From an uncultured Acidobacteriota bacterium (lineage in GTDB: Bacteria; Acidobacteriota; Thermoanaerobaculia; Multivoradales; SZUA-115): 36,570 nucleotides of DNA. Of the stretch, positions 18,901 through 29,517 are shown one piece after another. A program made the translations under genes and the position numbers. The notes under the pieces were generated by a model. It ran no database searches. It was not told where the DNA came from and saw only the letters and a list, made by a program, of their open reading frames with translations. How positions within the stretch are numbered: position 1 is the stretch's first letter; each line of letters begins with the position of its first letter. The stretch lies in the NCBI GenBank assembly GCA_937867335.1, contig CALMKX010000116.1, positions 1 to 36,570 of the forward strand, read 5' to 3'.

Positions 18901-20777
18901 TTGGGGACATGTCCGGAGACGTCTTCGGCAACGGCCTGCTGCGCTCGCACCATACCCGGCTGCTCGCCGCCTTCAACCACCTGCACATCTTCCTCGACCC
19001 CGACCCGGACCCGGCCGCGAGCTTCGAGGAGCGCCAGCGCCTGTTCGACCTGCCCCGCTCGACCTGGATGGACTACGACCCGGCGAAGATCTCCCAGGGC
19101 GGTGGCGTCTTCGATCGCAAGGCGCGCAGCCTCGAGCTCTCCCCCGAGGCCGCCGAAGTGCTCGGCTTGAAAGCCGGGCCGATCGCTCCGGACGAGCTGA
19201 TCCAGGGCCTGCTGCGGGCGAGCGTCGACCTGCTCTGGCTGGGCGGCATCGGCACCTACGTCAAGGCCTCCACCGAAAGCCACGAGCAGGCCAAGGACCA
19301 CGCCAACGACAGCCTGCGCATCGACGCCACCGAGCTGCGGGCGAAGGTGATCGGCGAGGGTGCGAACCTCGGCATGACCCAGCGAGCGCGGGTGGAATTC
19401 GCGCTCCGCGGCGGGCGGCTCAATACCGATGCCATCGACAACTCGGGCGGCGTGGACTGCTCGGACCACGAGGTCAACATCAAGATCCTCTTGAACGAGG
19501 TGGTGGGCAACGGCGACCTCACCTTGAAGCAGCGGGACCAGCTGCTCGAGAGCATGACCGACGAGGTGGCCGAACTGGTGCTGCGCGACAACTACCAGCA
19601 GACCCAGGCGATCACCGTGGCCCAGGCCCAGGGGGCGGCCGGGCTCGACCGCCAGGCGCGGATGATCCGCGAGCTCGAACGCGCCGGCAAGCTCGATCGC
19701 AAGCAGGAGGCCCTACCGGACGACGACACCCTGGCCGATCGCCAGGCGAGCAACCAGGGACTCACCCGCCCCGAACTCGCCGTGCTCCTCGCCTACAGCA
19801 AGATCACCCTCTACGACGAATTGCTGGGCTCCGACCTGCCGGACGATGCGCTGGTGGCCGAGGACCTGGTGGTCTACTTCCCGAAGCCGCTCCGCGATGG
19901 CTTCGGCGAGGCCATCCATCGCCACCGGCTGCGCCGGGAGATCACCGCCACCCACGTCACCAACAGCATGGTGAACCGCGTGGGCCCCACCTTCGTCATC
20001 CGCATGAAGACGGCGAGCGGCGCCTCGGCGGCGGACGTCGCCCGGGCCTATGTGGTGGTGCGCGACGCCTTCGAGCTGCGGCCGCTGTGGGCCCAGATCG
20101 AGGCGCTCGACACCCAGGTGCCGGCGGATGTGCAAAGCGCCATGATCCTCGCCAGCAAGGAGCTGATCGAGCGGGCCACGCTCTGGCTGCTGCGCCGCCG
20201 ATTCCGCGAGATCGGCCTGACTGCCACGGCCCTGCGCACCTCGATCCACGCCCTGGCGGAGAATGCCGAGCAGATCCTGCCTTCCTCGGACGTCACCGCC
20301 TGGAAGCGAAAGGAGCGCCGCATGGTGCGGGCCGGGGTGCCGGAAGACCTGGCCACCCGGGTGGCCAGCCTGGACTTCCTGGCCTCGGCGCTCGATATCG
20401 CCGAGATCGCCGGCGAGCGCCAGCGACCGGTCGAAGAGGTGGGGCAGGTCTTCTACCATGCCGGCGCCCGCTTCGGCTTCGACTGGCTGCGCGAGCAGAC
20501 CGAGAAGCTGCCGGCGGACACGCCGTGGCAGCGTGAGGTACGCGCCGAGCTCGCCGAGGAGCTGTTCCGCCAGCAGAGCCGGCTCACCGCCCAGGTGGTG
20601 GCCGGCACTGCCGACAGTGGCGGCGCCAGGAGCGCCATCGACAGCTGGGCCGAGGGGCGCGAGGAGAGCGTGCGCCGCTGCCATGAGCGGATCTCCGAGC
20701 TCAAGGCCGTGGGCTCGGCCGACCTGGCGATGATCTCCGTGGCCCGCAGCCGGCTGGCCGAGTTGGTGGGAGGCTGA
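15951..20777 (+). CDS. Large NAD-specific glutamate dehydrogenase (about 180 kDa class)
   Basis: ATG 15951 follows GAGGAGAGCC. The 1,608-residue product matches the usual 1,600 residues of the large bacterial NAD-GDH class known from Pseudomonas and Caulobacter, which oxidatively deaminates glutamate to 2-oxoglutarate in the cytosol. A long N-terminal regulatory region with ACT-like segments (about 1-700) precedes the catalytic core. The core includes RGGIRWSDRPEDFRTEILDL and VPVGAKGGFVVK, with catalytic Lys851, then the NAD-binding TVVGVGDMSGDVFGNGLL (Gly983 onward), and GEGANLGMTQRARVEF. The C-terminal helical part is also complete. It stands alone between RidA and the convergent copper operon, so it is probably a single-gene transcript used for glutamate catabolism. 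Confidence 0.95.
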   Translation: MASTDDLRKSDVLDKVANEVRERLGGPAGQAAEAFTRRYYAGVAVDDLRSRSTQDLVGGALSLWMLARTRQPDEILVRVFNPELENDGWTCRHTVVEMVNTDRPFLVDSVTAELHRQGFEVRLVIHPVVRVERNAAGEVVGVVDEAAPTADEVPVESLMHFEIDRIGTAAERESLRQELLHVLATVRAAVDDWIPMTNRLQSILDELRDRPLPPGVAQEELDETVAFLEWLVDDHITFLGFRDYELVPGERGEVLRAVDGSGLGILRDELRLSSTRSRELTPEMSAFARRPELVFVTKTNRPSQVHRPAHMDYIGIKRFDAAGKVVGEHRFQGLFTSLAYRELAEEIPLLRRKVKLVMQRAGFRPKGHDAKALAHILETFPRDELFQISPGELYDTAMGILQLQERRRLAVFIRKDTFERFIACMVFVPRDRYSTDLRERIEGILERAFDGKIGAVYTQVGVEPLARIQFFLSVTPGKVPAYNPRDIEATLAENVRGWSDSLAEVLRAKESEERAGELLRKFSGAFPIAYQVANRPEQASFDLERIEEVLASGGLSLHLYRPVGMARNRARFKVYDADDPLPLSEVVPLFENLGFKVVAEQPYQVQPPGGRVVWVRDFDLVSLDGSDFDPADVRDGLQETFARVRSGEAESDGLNRLVLAARLSWREVAILRAYLKYLRQARIPFGQEYMIQTLTRNAPVARLLVELFRASFDPDLAGDRGAQVAGIQEQLAEAMNRVANAEEDRVLRRFSNALQSTLRTNYFQQGEGGGPKPYLSFKLNSHELVGLPSPRPLYEIWVYSPRVEAIHLRGGKVARGGIRWSDRPEDFRTEILDLMKTQMVKNAVIVPVGAKGGFVVKRPPADRQAFQEEGVACYKMLVRGLLDITDNYRGNEIVPPPRVVRRDEGDPYLVVAADKGTATFSDIANGLSAEYSFWLRDAFASGGSAGYDHKKMAITSRGAWESVKRHFREMGKDTQSQDFTVVGVGDMSGDVFGNGLLRSHHTRLLAAFNHLHIFLDPDPDPAASFEERQRLFDLPRSTWMDYDPAKISQGGGVFDRKARSLELSPEAAEVLGLKAGPIAPDELIQGLLRASVDLLWLGGIGTYVKASTESHEQAKDHANDSLRIDATELRAKVIGEGANLGMTQRARVEFALRGGRLNTDAIDNSGGVDCSDHEVNIKILLNEVVGNGDLTLKQRDQLLESMTDEVAELVLRDNYQQTQAITVAQAQGAAGLDRQARMIRELERAGKLDRKQEALPDDDTLADRQASNQGLTRPELAVLLAYSKITLYDELLGSDLPDDALVAEDLVVYFPKPLRDGFGEAIHRHRLRREITATHVTNSMVNRVGPTFVIRMKTASGASAADVARAYVVVRDAFELRPLWAQIEALDTQVPADVQSAMILASKELIERATLWLLRRRFREIGLTATALRTSIHALAENAEQILPSSDVTAWKRKERRMVRAGVPEDLATRVASLDFLASALDIAEIAGERQRPVEEVGQVFYHAGARFGFDWLREQTEKLPADTPWQREVRAELAEELFRQQSRLTAQVVAGTADSGGARSAIDSWAEGREESVRRCHERISELKAVGSADLAMISVARSRLAELVGG

Positions 20778-20792
20778 GGGGAGCCGCGGCGA

Positions 20793-20818
20793 CCCCGGAG
20801 ACGATCCGCTCTCCGGGG
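20793..20818. terminator. Candidate bidirectional terminator between NAD-GDH and the copper operon
   Basis: There is a perfect 8-bp inverted repeat, CCCCGGAG (20793-20800) and CTCCGGGG (20811-20818), with a 10-nt loop, midway between two convergent genes. No T-run follows on either strand, so intrinsic termination is uncertain. Confidence 0.4.
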
Positions 20819-20837
20819 CCACCGTGGCGAAGTCGCA

Positions 20838-21479
20838 TCAGGGGGCTTGGGCCTTCCGGTCGGCCGGTGGCTGGCAGCAGTCCTCGGCCAGCACCCGTTC
20901 CACGCCCTCGGCGATCCGCTCCGGCCCATCCTCGTGGCGGAAGAGGTGGCGTACCCGCCCGAGAGGGTCGATCAAGTACAGATAGGTGGAGTGGTTCATC
21001 AGGTAGCCGCCGGCGGACTTCGCCTCCACTCGCTCGAAGCTCGCCCCGTAGCGGCGGGCCACCTCGCTCACCTCGGCGACCGTGCCGGTGAGCCCCACGG
21101 TCGGCAGATGGAAATAGCCTAGGTACTCGGCCAGGCGCGCCGGAGTGTCCCGCTCCGGGTCCACCGAAACGAAGACGATCTCCAGGCGATCCGCGACCCC
21201 CTCCTCGACCAGGCGCGCGTGGACCTGGGCGAGCCGGGAGAGGGTGGTGGGGCAGACATCCGGGCAGGCGGTGTAGCCGAAGAACAGCAGCACCGCCTTG
21301 CCGCGCAGACTGCTCAGGGCGAAAGGCAGGCCGGTCGAGGCGGTGAGGCGGATCTCGCCGCCGAGCTCGAGGGGGGCGAAGTCCTCGGCCGGCTGGGCCT
21401 TCTGGCAGCCGAGGGCCAGGCCGAGCCAGGCGAGGGCCCTCAGGGCGAGAACGGACCGTCGCTCAATGATGGTGGCCAT
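20838..21479 (-). CDS. SCO1/SenC family copper-binding protein
   Basis: The 213-residue protein has an N-terminal hydrophobic segment ending in GLALGCQ, either a signal anchor or an atypical lipoprotein signal. A thioredoxin-like SCO domain follows with the copper-binding CPDVCP motif (Cys72, Cys76) and the distal His163 in YLMNHSTYLY. SCO proteins deliver copper to the CuA centre of cytochrome c oxidase or act as thiol reductants in the periplasm. The reading frame overlaps the end of the PCu(A)C gene by 17 bp. It is the last gene of a five-gene minus-strand copper/cytochrome unit. The C-terminus ends in CCQPPADRK, an extra Cys pair that could bind metal. Confidence 0.92.
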   Translation of the reverse strand: MATIIERRSVLALRALAWLGLALGCQKAQPAEDFAPLELGGEIRLTASTGLPFALSSLRGKAVLLFFGYTACPDVCPTTLSRLAQVHARLVEEGVADRLEIVFVSVDPERDTPARLAEYLGYFHLPTVGLTGTVAEVSEVARRYGASFERVEAKSAGGYLMNHSTYLYLIDPLGRVRHLFRHEDGPERIAEGVERVLAEDCCQPPADRKAQAP

Positions 21480-21927
21480 GAGCGTTCGCCTCGGGAGCCC
21501 GTACCGTGGCCTGGACGGTGCGCTTGCCGGTTTCGAACTGGAGCACCAGTTCCACCCTCTGGCCAGCCGAGAGCGGCTTCGCCAGGCCGAAGAGCATCAC
21601 GTGATAGCCCCCCGGCTCGAGCTTCACCTGGGCTCCGGCCGGGATCGGGATGCGCTCCACCTTCTCCATTCTCATCTGCTCGTCGACGGTCACCATGCGA
21701 TGGAGCTCGGCCGTCTTGGCGCAGCTGCAGGAGACGGCGAGGAGGGCGTCGGCCTCGTGGTCGTCGCTCGTGAGGGTGAAGTAGGCGGCGCTCACGTCCT
21801 GTCCGGGGATCGATTCCCGAACCCAGGCGTCAGCCGCCGTGATGCCTTGGCCGGTGTGGTGGGCGAGAACGCTCGGGCCGGCGAGCAGCGCCAGGCCGAG
21901 AGAGGCTGCGGTGAGGAGTCTTGTCAT
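21463..21927 (-). CDS. PCu(A)C copper chaperone
   Basis: This 154-residue secreted protein has a signal peptide ending near LAHHTGQG and the complete metal-binding signature H-x10-M-x21-H-x-M, seen as His76, Met87, His109 and Met111. This periplasmic family binds Cu(I) and passes it to SCO or directly to cytochrome c oxidase CuA. It also has a CSCAKTAELH segment with two extra cysteines and a His-rich tail (HGHHH). Its ATG overlaps the stop of the cytochrome c gene upstream by 4 bp, and its end overlaps the SCO gene, so translation is coupled along the operon. All family residues are present. Confidence 0.92.
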   Translation of the reverse strand: MTRLLTAASLGLALLAGPSVLAHHTGQGITAADAWVRESIPGQDVSAAYFTLTSDDHEADALLAVSCSCAKTAELHRMVTVDEQMRMEKVERIPIPAGAQVKLEPGGYHVMLFGLAKPLSAGQRVELVLQFETGKRTVQATVRAPEANAHGHHH

Positions 21928-22325
21928 GGGGATTTTCCAGGCGGGCTCGAGCAGGAATCGCCCGAGCCGAGCGAAAGGATATAGGCCGCCACCAGGCGGC
22001 GATCTTTTTGGGAAAGGAACGGATACGCGGGCATGGCACCGCCGGCCGTGGCCGTGCCCGTTGCGATCACCCAGGCGATCGACTCCTGGGTGTAGCCGAA
22101 GCGGAAGGAGGCAGGGTCGAGGAAGTTGCGGGGCGGCATCGCCAGGGTGGCGGCCACCGGCCCGTCTCCTCGGCCGCTCGGGCCGTGGCAGGCGGCACAG
22201 CCGTTGGTGAGGTAGAGCCGCTGCCCCGAGGCGATCTCTTGCGGCGAAGCGCTGGAATTGCAGCCTTGGGCAACCCAGCAGGCAGCCGCCAGCAGCAGCG
22301 CCGTTCTTACTCGGGGCAGGTTCAT
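21924..22325 (-). CDS. Monohaem cytochrome c, probable lipoprotein
   Basis: The 133-residue product starts with a lipoprotein-type signal ending VAQGC, with Cys22 as the likely lipidated residue. A class I cytochrome c domain follows: haem-binding CAACH (43-47) in YLTNGCAACHGPSGRGDGP, and a distal methionine Met98 in TAGGAMPAYPFLSQ. It is likely anchored to the membrane and faces the periplasm. Position between a barrel-like protein and the PCu(A)C/SCO pair suggests a role in copper or oxidase maturation, or as an electron donor in this small respiratory operon. It lies 10 bp downstream of the barrel-like gene and overlaps the next gene by 4 bp. Confidence 0.9.
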   Translation of the reverse strand: MNLPRVRTALLLAAACWVAQGCNSSASPQEIASGQRLYLTNGCAACHGPSGRGDGPVAATLAMPPRNFLDPASFRFGYTQESIAWVIATGTATAGGAMPAYPFLSQKDRRLVAAYILSLGSGDSCSSPPGKSP

Positions 22326-22335
22326 GGCTTCCCTC

Positions 22336-23298
22336 CTAGAAACGCCAAGTGCCGCCCAGGCGGGCGCGGGTGTCAGGAACGATCTGCAAGGCCGTGGTTT
22401 TCTGGCGCACGGGGAAGTCCACCGCCAGCTGGCCGTAGAAACGCCCGCCTTGGGAGTAGGTGAGGCTGGGGCCGAGGTAGACGGCGTCGAGGCCGGTATC
22501 TTCGGCCTTCACGCCGTCGAGCTCGTCCTGCCCCTTCTTCTCGCCGAACGCCTCCACGCCCAAGGAGAGAGCGCGGCCGTGCTGGAGCCACACGAACCAG
22601 GAAGGGGAGAGGCTCCAGGAGAGGTCGTTGGCATAGCGGTACTGGAAGTCTCCCTCTCGGCGCAGGGCGTACTGCAGCTCGAAGGCGACGAAGAAGCGGC
22701 CGCGGCCCACGAAGCCCGAGCTGCCCAGGATGCCGTCCACCGAGCCGCTGCCGAGGGCGAGGTCGTGGCCGTGGACGCCACTGGCATGCTCGGCCTCATG
22801 GGCCCCGGCGTGGTCCTCCTCGAGCTCCTCGGCCAGGCGGTCGGAGTCTCCGGTGGGCAGCTTCACGCCGCCGAGCAGGCTCAGCGCGTAGGTGGTGCCC
22901 TCGCCGAACCGCTCGAAGGCCCGCCAATGCACCACGGCCGAGACATCCCCCAGCCCGGATTCGCTGCCGCTCGAAAGGTTCTCGCCCTCCAGGCGGTGGA
23001 AGGAGCGGTCGATCAGGGGCACGTTGAGCTGCACGCCCCAGCGACGGTTGAACTGATAGCCGGCCAGCACCTGGGAGATCGAGCTCGAGACGGATTCATC
23101 CCCCGGATTGGCCACCTTGTCGCCGTCATCGCGCAGGGTGGAGAAGTCACTGTACTGCTCGGAGAGGCCGGCATACCAGCCGGGCTGGGTCTCCTGGGTA
23201 TCGAAGTTGGTGAACAGAGAACAGAGGTCGCAGGCGCTCGCGGGAGCGGCCAGCAGGGCCAGTCCCAGGAGCCAGCCGCCAAGCCTGTGGCGAAGCAT
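22336..23298 (-). CDS. Putative outer-membrane beta-barrel with His-rich loop (metal transport-like)
   Basis: The 320-residue protein has a signal peptide (LGLALLAAPASACDLC) followed by a short CDLCSLF motif. Alternating hydrophobic strands rich in aromatic residues run to a terminal Phe (RARLGGTWRF), typical of outer-membrane beta-barrels. In the middle lies a His/Glu-rich segment (EEDHAGAHEAEHASGVHGHD, about residues 160-180) that could bind copper or another metal. Similar proteins are often labelled as transporter or phenol-degradation-like (MetA-type) barrels and occur beside SCO and cytochrome genes. Transport across the outer membrane is inferred from fold and context. It implies a diderm host. 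It is the second gene of the copper operon, 112 bp after the Cys/His-rich protein gene. Confidence 0.75.
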   Translation of the reverse strand: MLRHRLGGWLLGLALLAAPASACDLCSLFTNFDTQETQPGWYAGLSEQYSDFSTLRDDGDKVANPGDESVSSSISQVLAGYQFNRRWGVQLNVPLIDRSFHRLEGENLSSGSESGLGDVSAVVHWRAFERFGEGTTYALSLLGGVKLPTGDSDRLAEELEEDHAGAHEAEHASGVHGHDLALGSGSVDGILGSSGFVGRGRFFVAFELQYALRREGDFQYRYANDLSWSLSPSWFVWLQHGRALSLGVEAFGEKKGQDELDGVKAEDTGLDAVYLGPSLTYSQGGRFYGQLAVDFPVRQKTTALQIVPDTRARLGGTWRF

Positions 23299-23410
23299 GG
23301 AAATTCCTTTCTCGGCAAAGGCTCTCCGGCCGAATCAGGGCCGAACCGGGGAGCCCGAAGCTCCATCGATGGAAAGCGGGGCCGCAAGGCTCCGGCTTTC
23401 CGGCAAGGGC

Positions 23411-23821
23411 TCAGGCGCCGAGGGGCAGGCGGGGTGGTGGGGTGGGGGGAGGAGTGGTGCGCCAGCGGGGAGCAGCTGTTTCGGGTGCTGCCAGGAGCTC
23501 CGGTCGCTCTGCCTCGGCCAGGAGGGTGAGGCCGGTCGCCACGGCAGGCGTGGAGTCGCCGGCCCATTCTCGCGTGTGGTTCTGGCAGCAGGCCGAGGTG
23601 AGGGCGCAGCCGACAGCCGGCACCTCCGTTCCGGCCATCCCGTGGCAGCTTGCGCCGCCGCGGTGAGGTTGGGCAGCGCCGGCGGGCATCGGGCGAGCGC
23701 AGGCCGAAGCGTGGGTGCAGTGGCAGGCTCGGCCGCCCCGGCTGACTTCCACCGGCAGAGTGGCGGCCACCACGGCCAGGGCCCAGAAACCCACCAGCCT
23801 TCGCCCCAGGATGTGCATCAC
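23411..23821 (-). CDS. Small secreted Cys/His-rich protein, copper-operon leader gene
   Basis: This 136-residue protein has an N-terminal signal (MMHILGRRLVGFWALAVVAA). Next comes a segment with an unusual density of Cys, His and Met: ACHCTHASACARPMP, SCHGMAG and CALTSACCQNH. The tail is Pro-rich (RTTPPPTPPPRLPLG). No named family comes to mind, but short proteins of this kind open copper-related operons in Acidobacteriota and related groups. The spacing of Cys, His and Met suggests periplasmic copper binding, either as buffer or sensor. It is the first gene of the five-gene unit and starts 54 bp after the end of the glycosyltransferase-like gene, so it has only a short promoter region unless it is read through. 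Confidence 0.65.
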   Translation of the reverse strand: MMHILGRRLVGFWALAVVAATLPVEVSRGGRACHCTHASACARPMPAGAAQPHRGGASCHGMAGTEVPAVGCALTSACCQNHTREWAGDSTPAVATGLTLLAEAERPELLAAPETAAPRWRTTPPPTPPPRLPLGA

Positions 23822-23875
23822 CCGGAGGCTAGCACGAAGGGGCCGGAGCCCAGCGCCGCCCCGGCGGGCGGGGCC

Positions 23876-24973
23876 TCAGGCTCGACGGCCTCGGGCCTTC
23901 CGCTCCAGGGCTTTCGCGAGCGCCCGGTCGAGGTTGTCGCGGTTCTGCCTCTCGAGGCTCGCGAGCAAGCAACCGAGCTCGGCTCCACCGAACAGGCGCC
24001 GGTAGTGCTCGCCGTGGTGCTCGAGGGCGCGGCGAGCGGTGTCGACAAGGTTCTCGTAGCTCGACCAGAGCAGGAACGGCGCGTAGGGGATGTGTTGTCG
24101 CAGGGGCGCTTCCTCGCTCACTACCACCACGCCCGAGAGCAGGGCCGGCAGCACCCGCAGCTCCTCGAGGGTGTCGTGGTGATCGGTCTGGTGCACATTC
24201 ACCAGCACTCGAGTCGAGTGGTAGAGGTTGCGGAGCGCCTGGCGGTCGAAGCAGCCCTTGATGTTCACCAGCGGCAGGCCGGCCCTCCGGGCTTGCTCGA
24301 AGAAGCGGCGGCGGCGCGGCTGGTCGAGGTCCCCGAAAAGAGTGATCAGCGGCGTGGCGCGGGCTTCGGAGCCGAAGTCGGGAGGGTCGAGGAGGGGGGC
24401 CACGTGCACTGTCTTCTCGAGGTAGCCGGCGAGCTCGGGAGTGGTGGCCACATTCACCAGGTTGGGTCGGCTGTAGTCCACCACCAGGTCTAGGCGCAGC
24501 AGGCGGGCCAGCCGCGCTACCCGCACCTGATAGCACTCGGGCCCGGGACCGATCGGAATCCGCCCCGGCAGAGCTGCCGCGCTGTCGCGGCCCCCCGAGC
24601 GCACCAGGGTGTGCTCGGTCTGGAAACCCACCCGGAGCGTGGGCAGGGAGTTGCCGAACTCCGCCCGGGCATCGCCGAAGCTCACGTTGAGCCGCGCGCC
24701 GAGGGCCTCCAGCCGCTCGGCGATCCGCTCGCGGCAGTAGGCCTGGTAGGCCCGGAGGAACACCGGGGGTTTCGCCTCGTAGGCGAGCCAGAGCTCGCCG
24801 CGGCGCTCGAGAATCGTCGCCCTGCGCCTCAGCCGGGAGCGCAGGCCGGCCAGCAGAGTGCGGGCCTGAGAGCGCCAGGTGCCGGCCGCCTCGCTCCGGA
24901 GGCCTGGCACCGCGAGGGCTCTGCGAGCCTCGGCCGGCGGTTCCTGGCTGGGCGGCTGTTCGCGATTCGGCAT
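23876..24973 (-). CDS. Glycosyltransferase-like protein (GT-B C-terminal pattern)
   Basis: The 365-residue protein has no signal peptide. The N-terminal part is basic (LRSRLRRRATILERRG) and the middle contains LRVGFQTEHTLVRSGGRD. The C-terminal half carries TPLITLFGDLDQPRRRRFFE, then LVNIKGCFDRQALRNLYHST, VLVNVHQTDHHDTLEELRVL and GVVVVSEEAPLRQHIPY. The Glu-rich LEELRVLPAL followed by a VVVSEEAPL turn is like the nucleotide-sugar-binding C-terminal domain of GT-B enzymes. It is probably cytosolic or peripherally membrane-bound and acts in surface polysaccharide synthesis; the substrate is unknown. It is divergent from the TPR/hydrolase gene, with 171 bp between them. The family call is tentative. 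Confidence 0.6.
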   Translation of the reverse strand: MPNREQPPSQEPPAEARRALAVPGLRSEAAGTWRSQARTLLAGLRSRLRRRATILERRGELWLAYEAKPPVFLRAYQAYCRERIAERLEALGARLNVSFGDARAEFGNSLPTLRVGFQTEHTLVRSGGRDSAAALPGRIPIGPGPECYQVRVARLARLLRLDLVVDYSRPNLVNVATTPELAGYLEKTVHVAPLLDPPDFGSEARATPLITLFGDLDQPRRRRFFEQARRAGLPLVNIKGCFDRQALRNLYHSTRVLVNVHQTDHHDTLEELRVLPALLSGVVVVSEEAPLRQHIPYAPFLLWSSYENLVDTARRALEHHGEHYRRLFGGAELGCLLASLERQNRDNLDRALAKALERKARGRRA

Positions 24974-25144
24974 CGATCCGGGTCGACCTCGCTCCTCGGC
25001 GGCGTCGCTCCTCCCTTCGGGTCGGGCTCCCAGAAGGGAGTTCTAGCGCTGATGGGCGCTCGGCGGCAAGTCGCCCGTCGAGGCGGCTCGGGGTGCTCCT
25101 GCGAGGGCCCGCGAACTCGCGCCCCTCTTGGCCGTATACCGGGC

Positions 25145-28976
<3,832 letters not shown>

Positions 28977-28983
28977 GCCGCGC

Positions 28984-29022
28984 GGCTCTCCCGTTCCCGC
29001 GACAGACGGGGGCGGGAGAGCC
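28984..29022 (+). terminator. Candidate terminator after the Lys-C-like protease
   Basis: A perfect 10-bp inverted repeat, GGCTCTCCCG (28984-28993) and CGGGAGAGCC (29013-29022), lies 8 bp after the stop codon. A CTTCCTCACCTTTCGC stretch and a TTTTTT run follow at about 29043-29048. The T-run is about 20 nt late for a classic intrinsic terminator, but the position and the stem strength fit transcription ending here. Confidence 0.55.
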
Positions 29023-29398
29023 CTTCCTCACCTTTCGCAACGTTTTTTCAATCGTCCCAGCAAAGAGACTCGCAAGCTGCACTCGGGCGTCTGCTGAGCG
29101 CCGGCAATTGTGCAGTTTCTGGGTCGAGCGTTCGCCCTTCGATCCGCACTGAAAGAAGCGCGCGGAGGGTTGTTCGTGCAGCCACACCGTCGCTTCGGTG
29201 TGCTACCGATCGCTCGCAGAGCGCTGGATCGAGTAGGTAAGAGCCGACTTGTTGAGCTTTCTATTCCACCTTTCGGCAGGGGAAAGTGCGGTCCTCTCAA
29301 CTGGGCAAGTCCTGCGTTATGAGAACTCACACCGCAGGTCTTGCGAGTCTCGTGAGGCAGTGTTATAGAAAACCAGAGTTCACATGCACATATACGAC

Positions 29399-29428
29399 TT
29401 GCCAAGTTTTTTATCCTTCGGCTAGACT
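29399..29428 (+). promoter_or_regulatory. Candidate sigma-70 promoter of the hydrazine-type operon
   Basis: TTGCCA at 29399-29404 (5 of 6 to TTGACA) and TAGACT at 29423-29428 (4 of 6 to TATAAT) are separated by 18 bp, within the AT-richer part of the leader. No other pair of this quality was noticed between the protease and the FAD oxidoreductase gene. Confidence 0.4.
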
Positions 29429-29517
29429 GATATTGGGTTCTGCGGAGCTTGTCCGGGTTATCGCTCCGAACGAAGGTAGAACCTTTCCAAACCGAGTTGG
29501 GCAGGAGATCTCACTTC

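Larger units (their letters stand above)
28977..29517. other. 541-bp non-coding leader region upstream of the hydrazine-type operon
   Basis: No convincing gene is seen in this stretch. Base composition drops well below that of the neighbours. Besides the terminator at its left end it holds two further inverted repeats: CACACCG/CGGTGTG (29183-29189 and 29196-29202, 6-nt loop) and CCTGCG/CGCAGG (29311-29316 and 29333-29338). Near 29399 there is a promoter-like pair. About 90-100 nt of untranslated leader would precede the FAD oxidoreductase. It may hold a regulatory RNA or operator, but no known riboswitch was recognised. Confidence 0.6.

Noticed and set aside
17961-19469. A 502-codon minus-strand frame opposite the NAD-GDH core.
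   Set aside because: It is a shadow of the well-matched glutamate dehydrogenase; codon-position bias fits the plus strand only.
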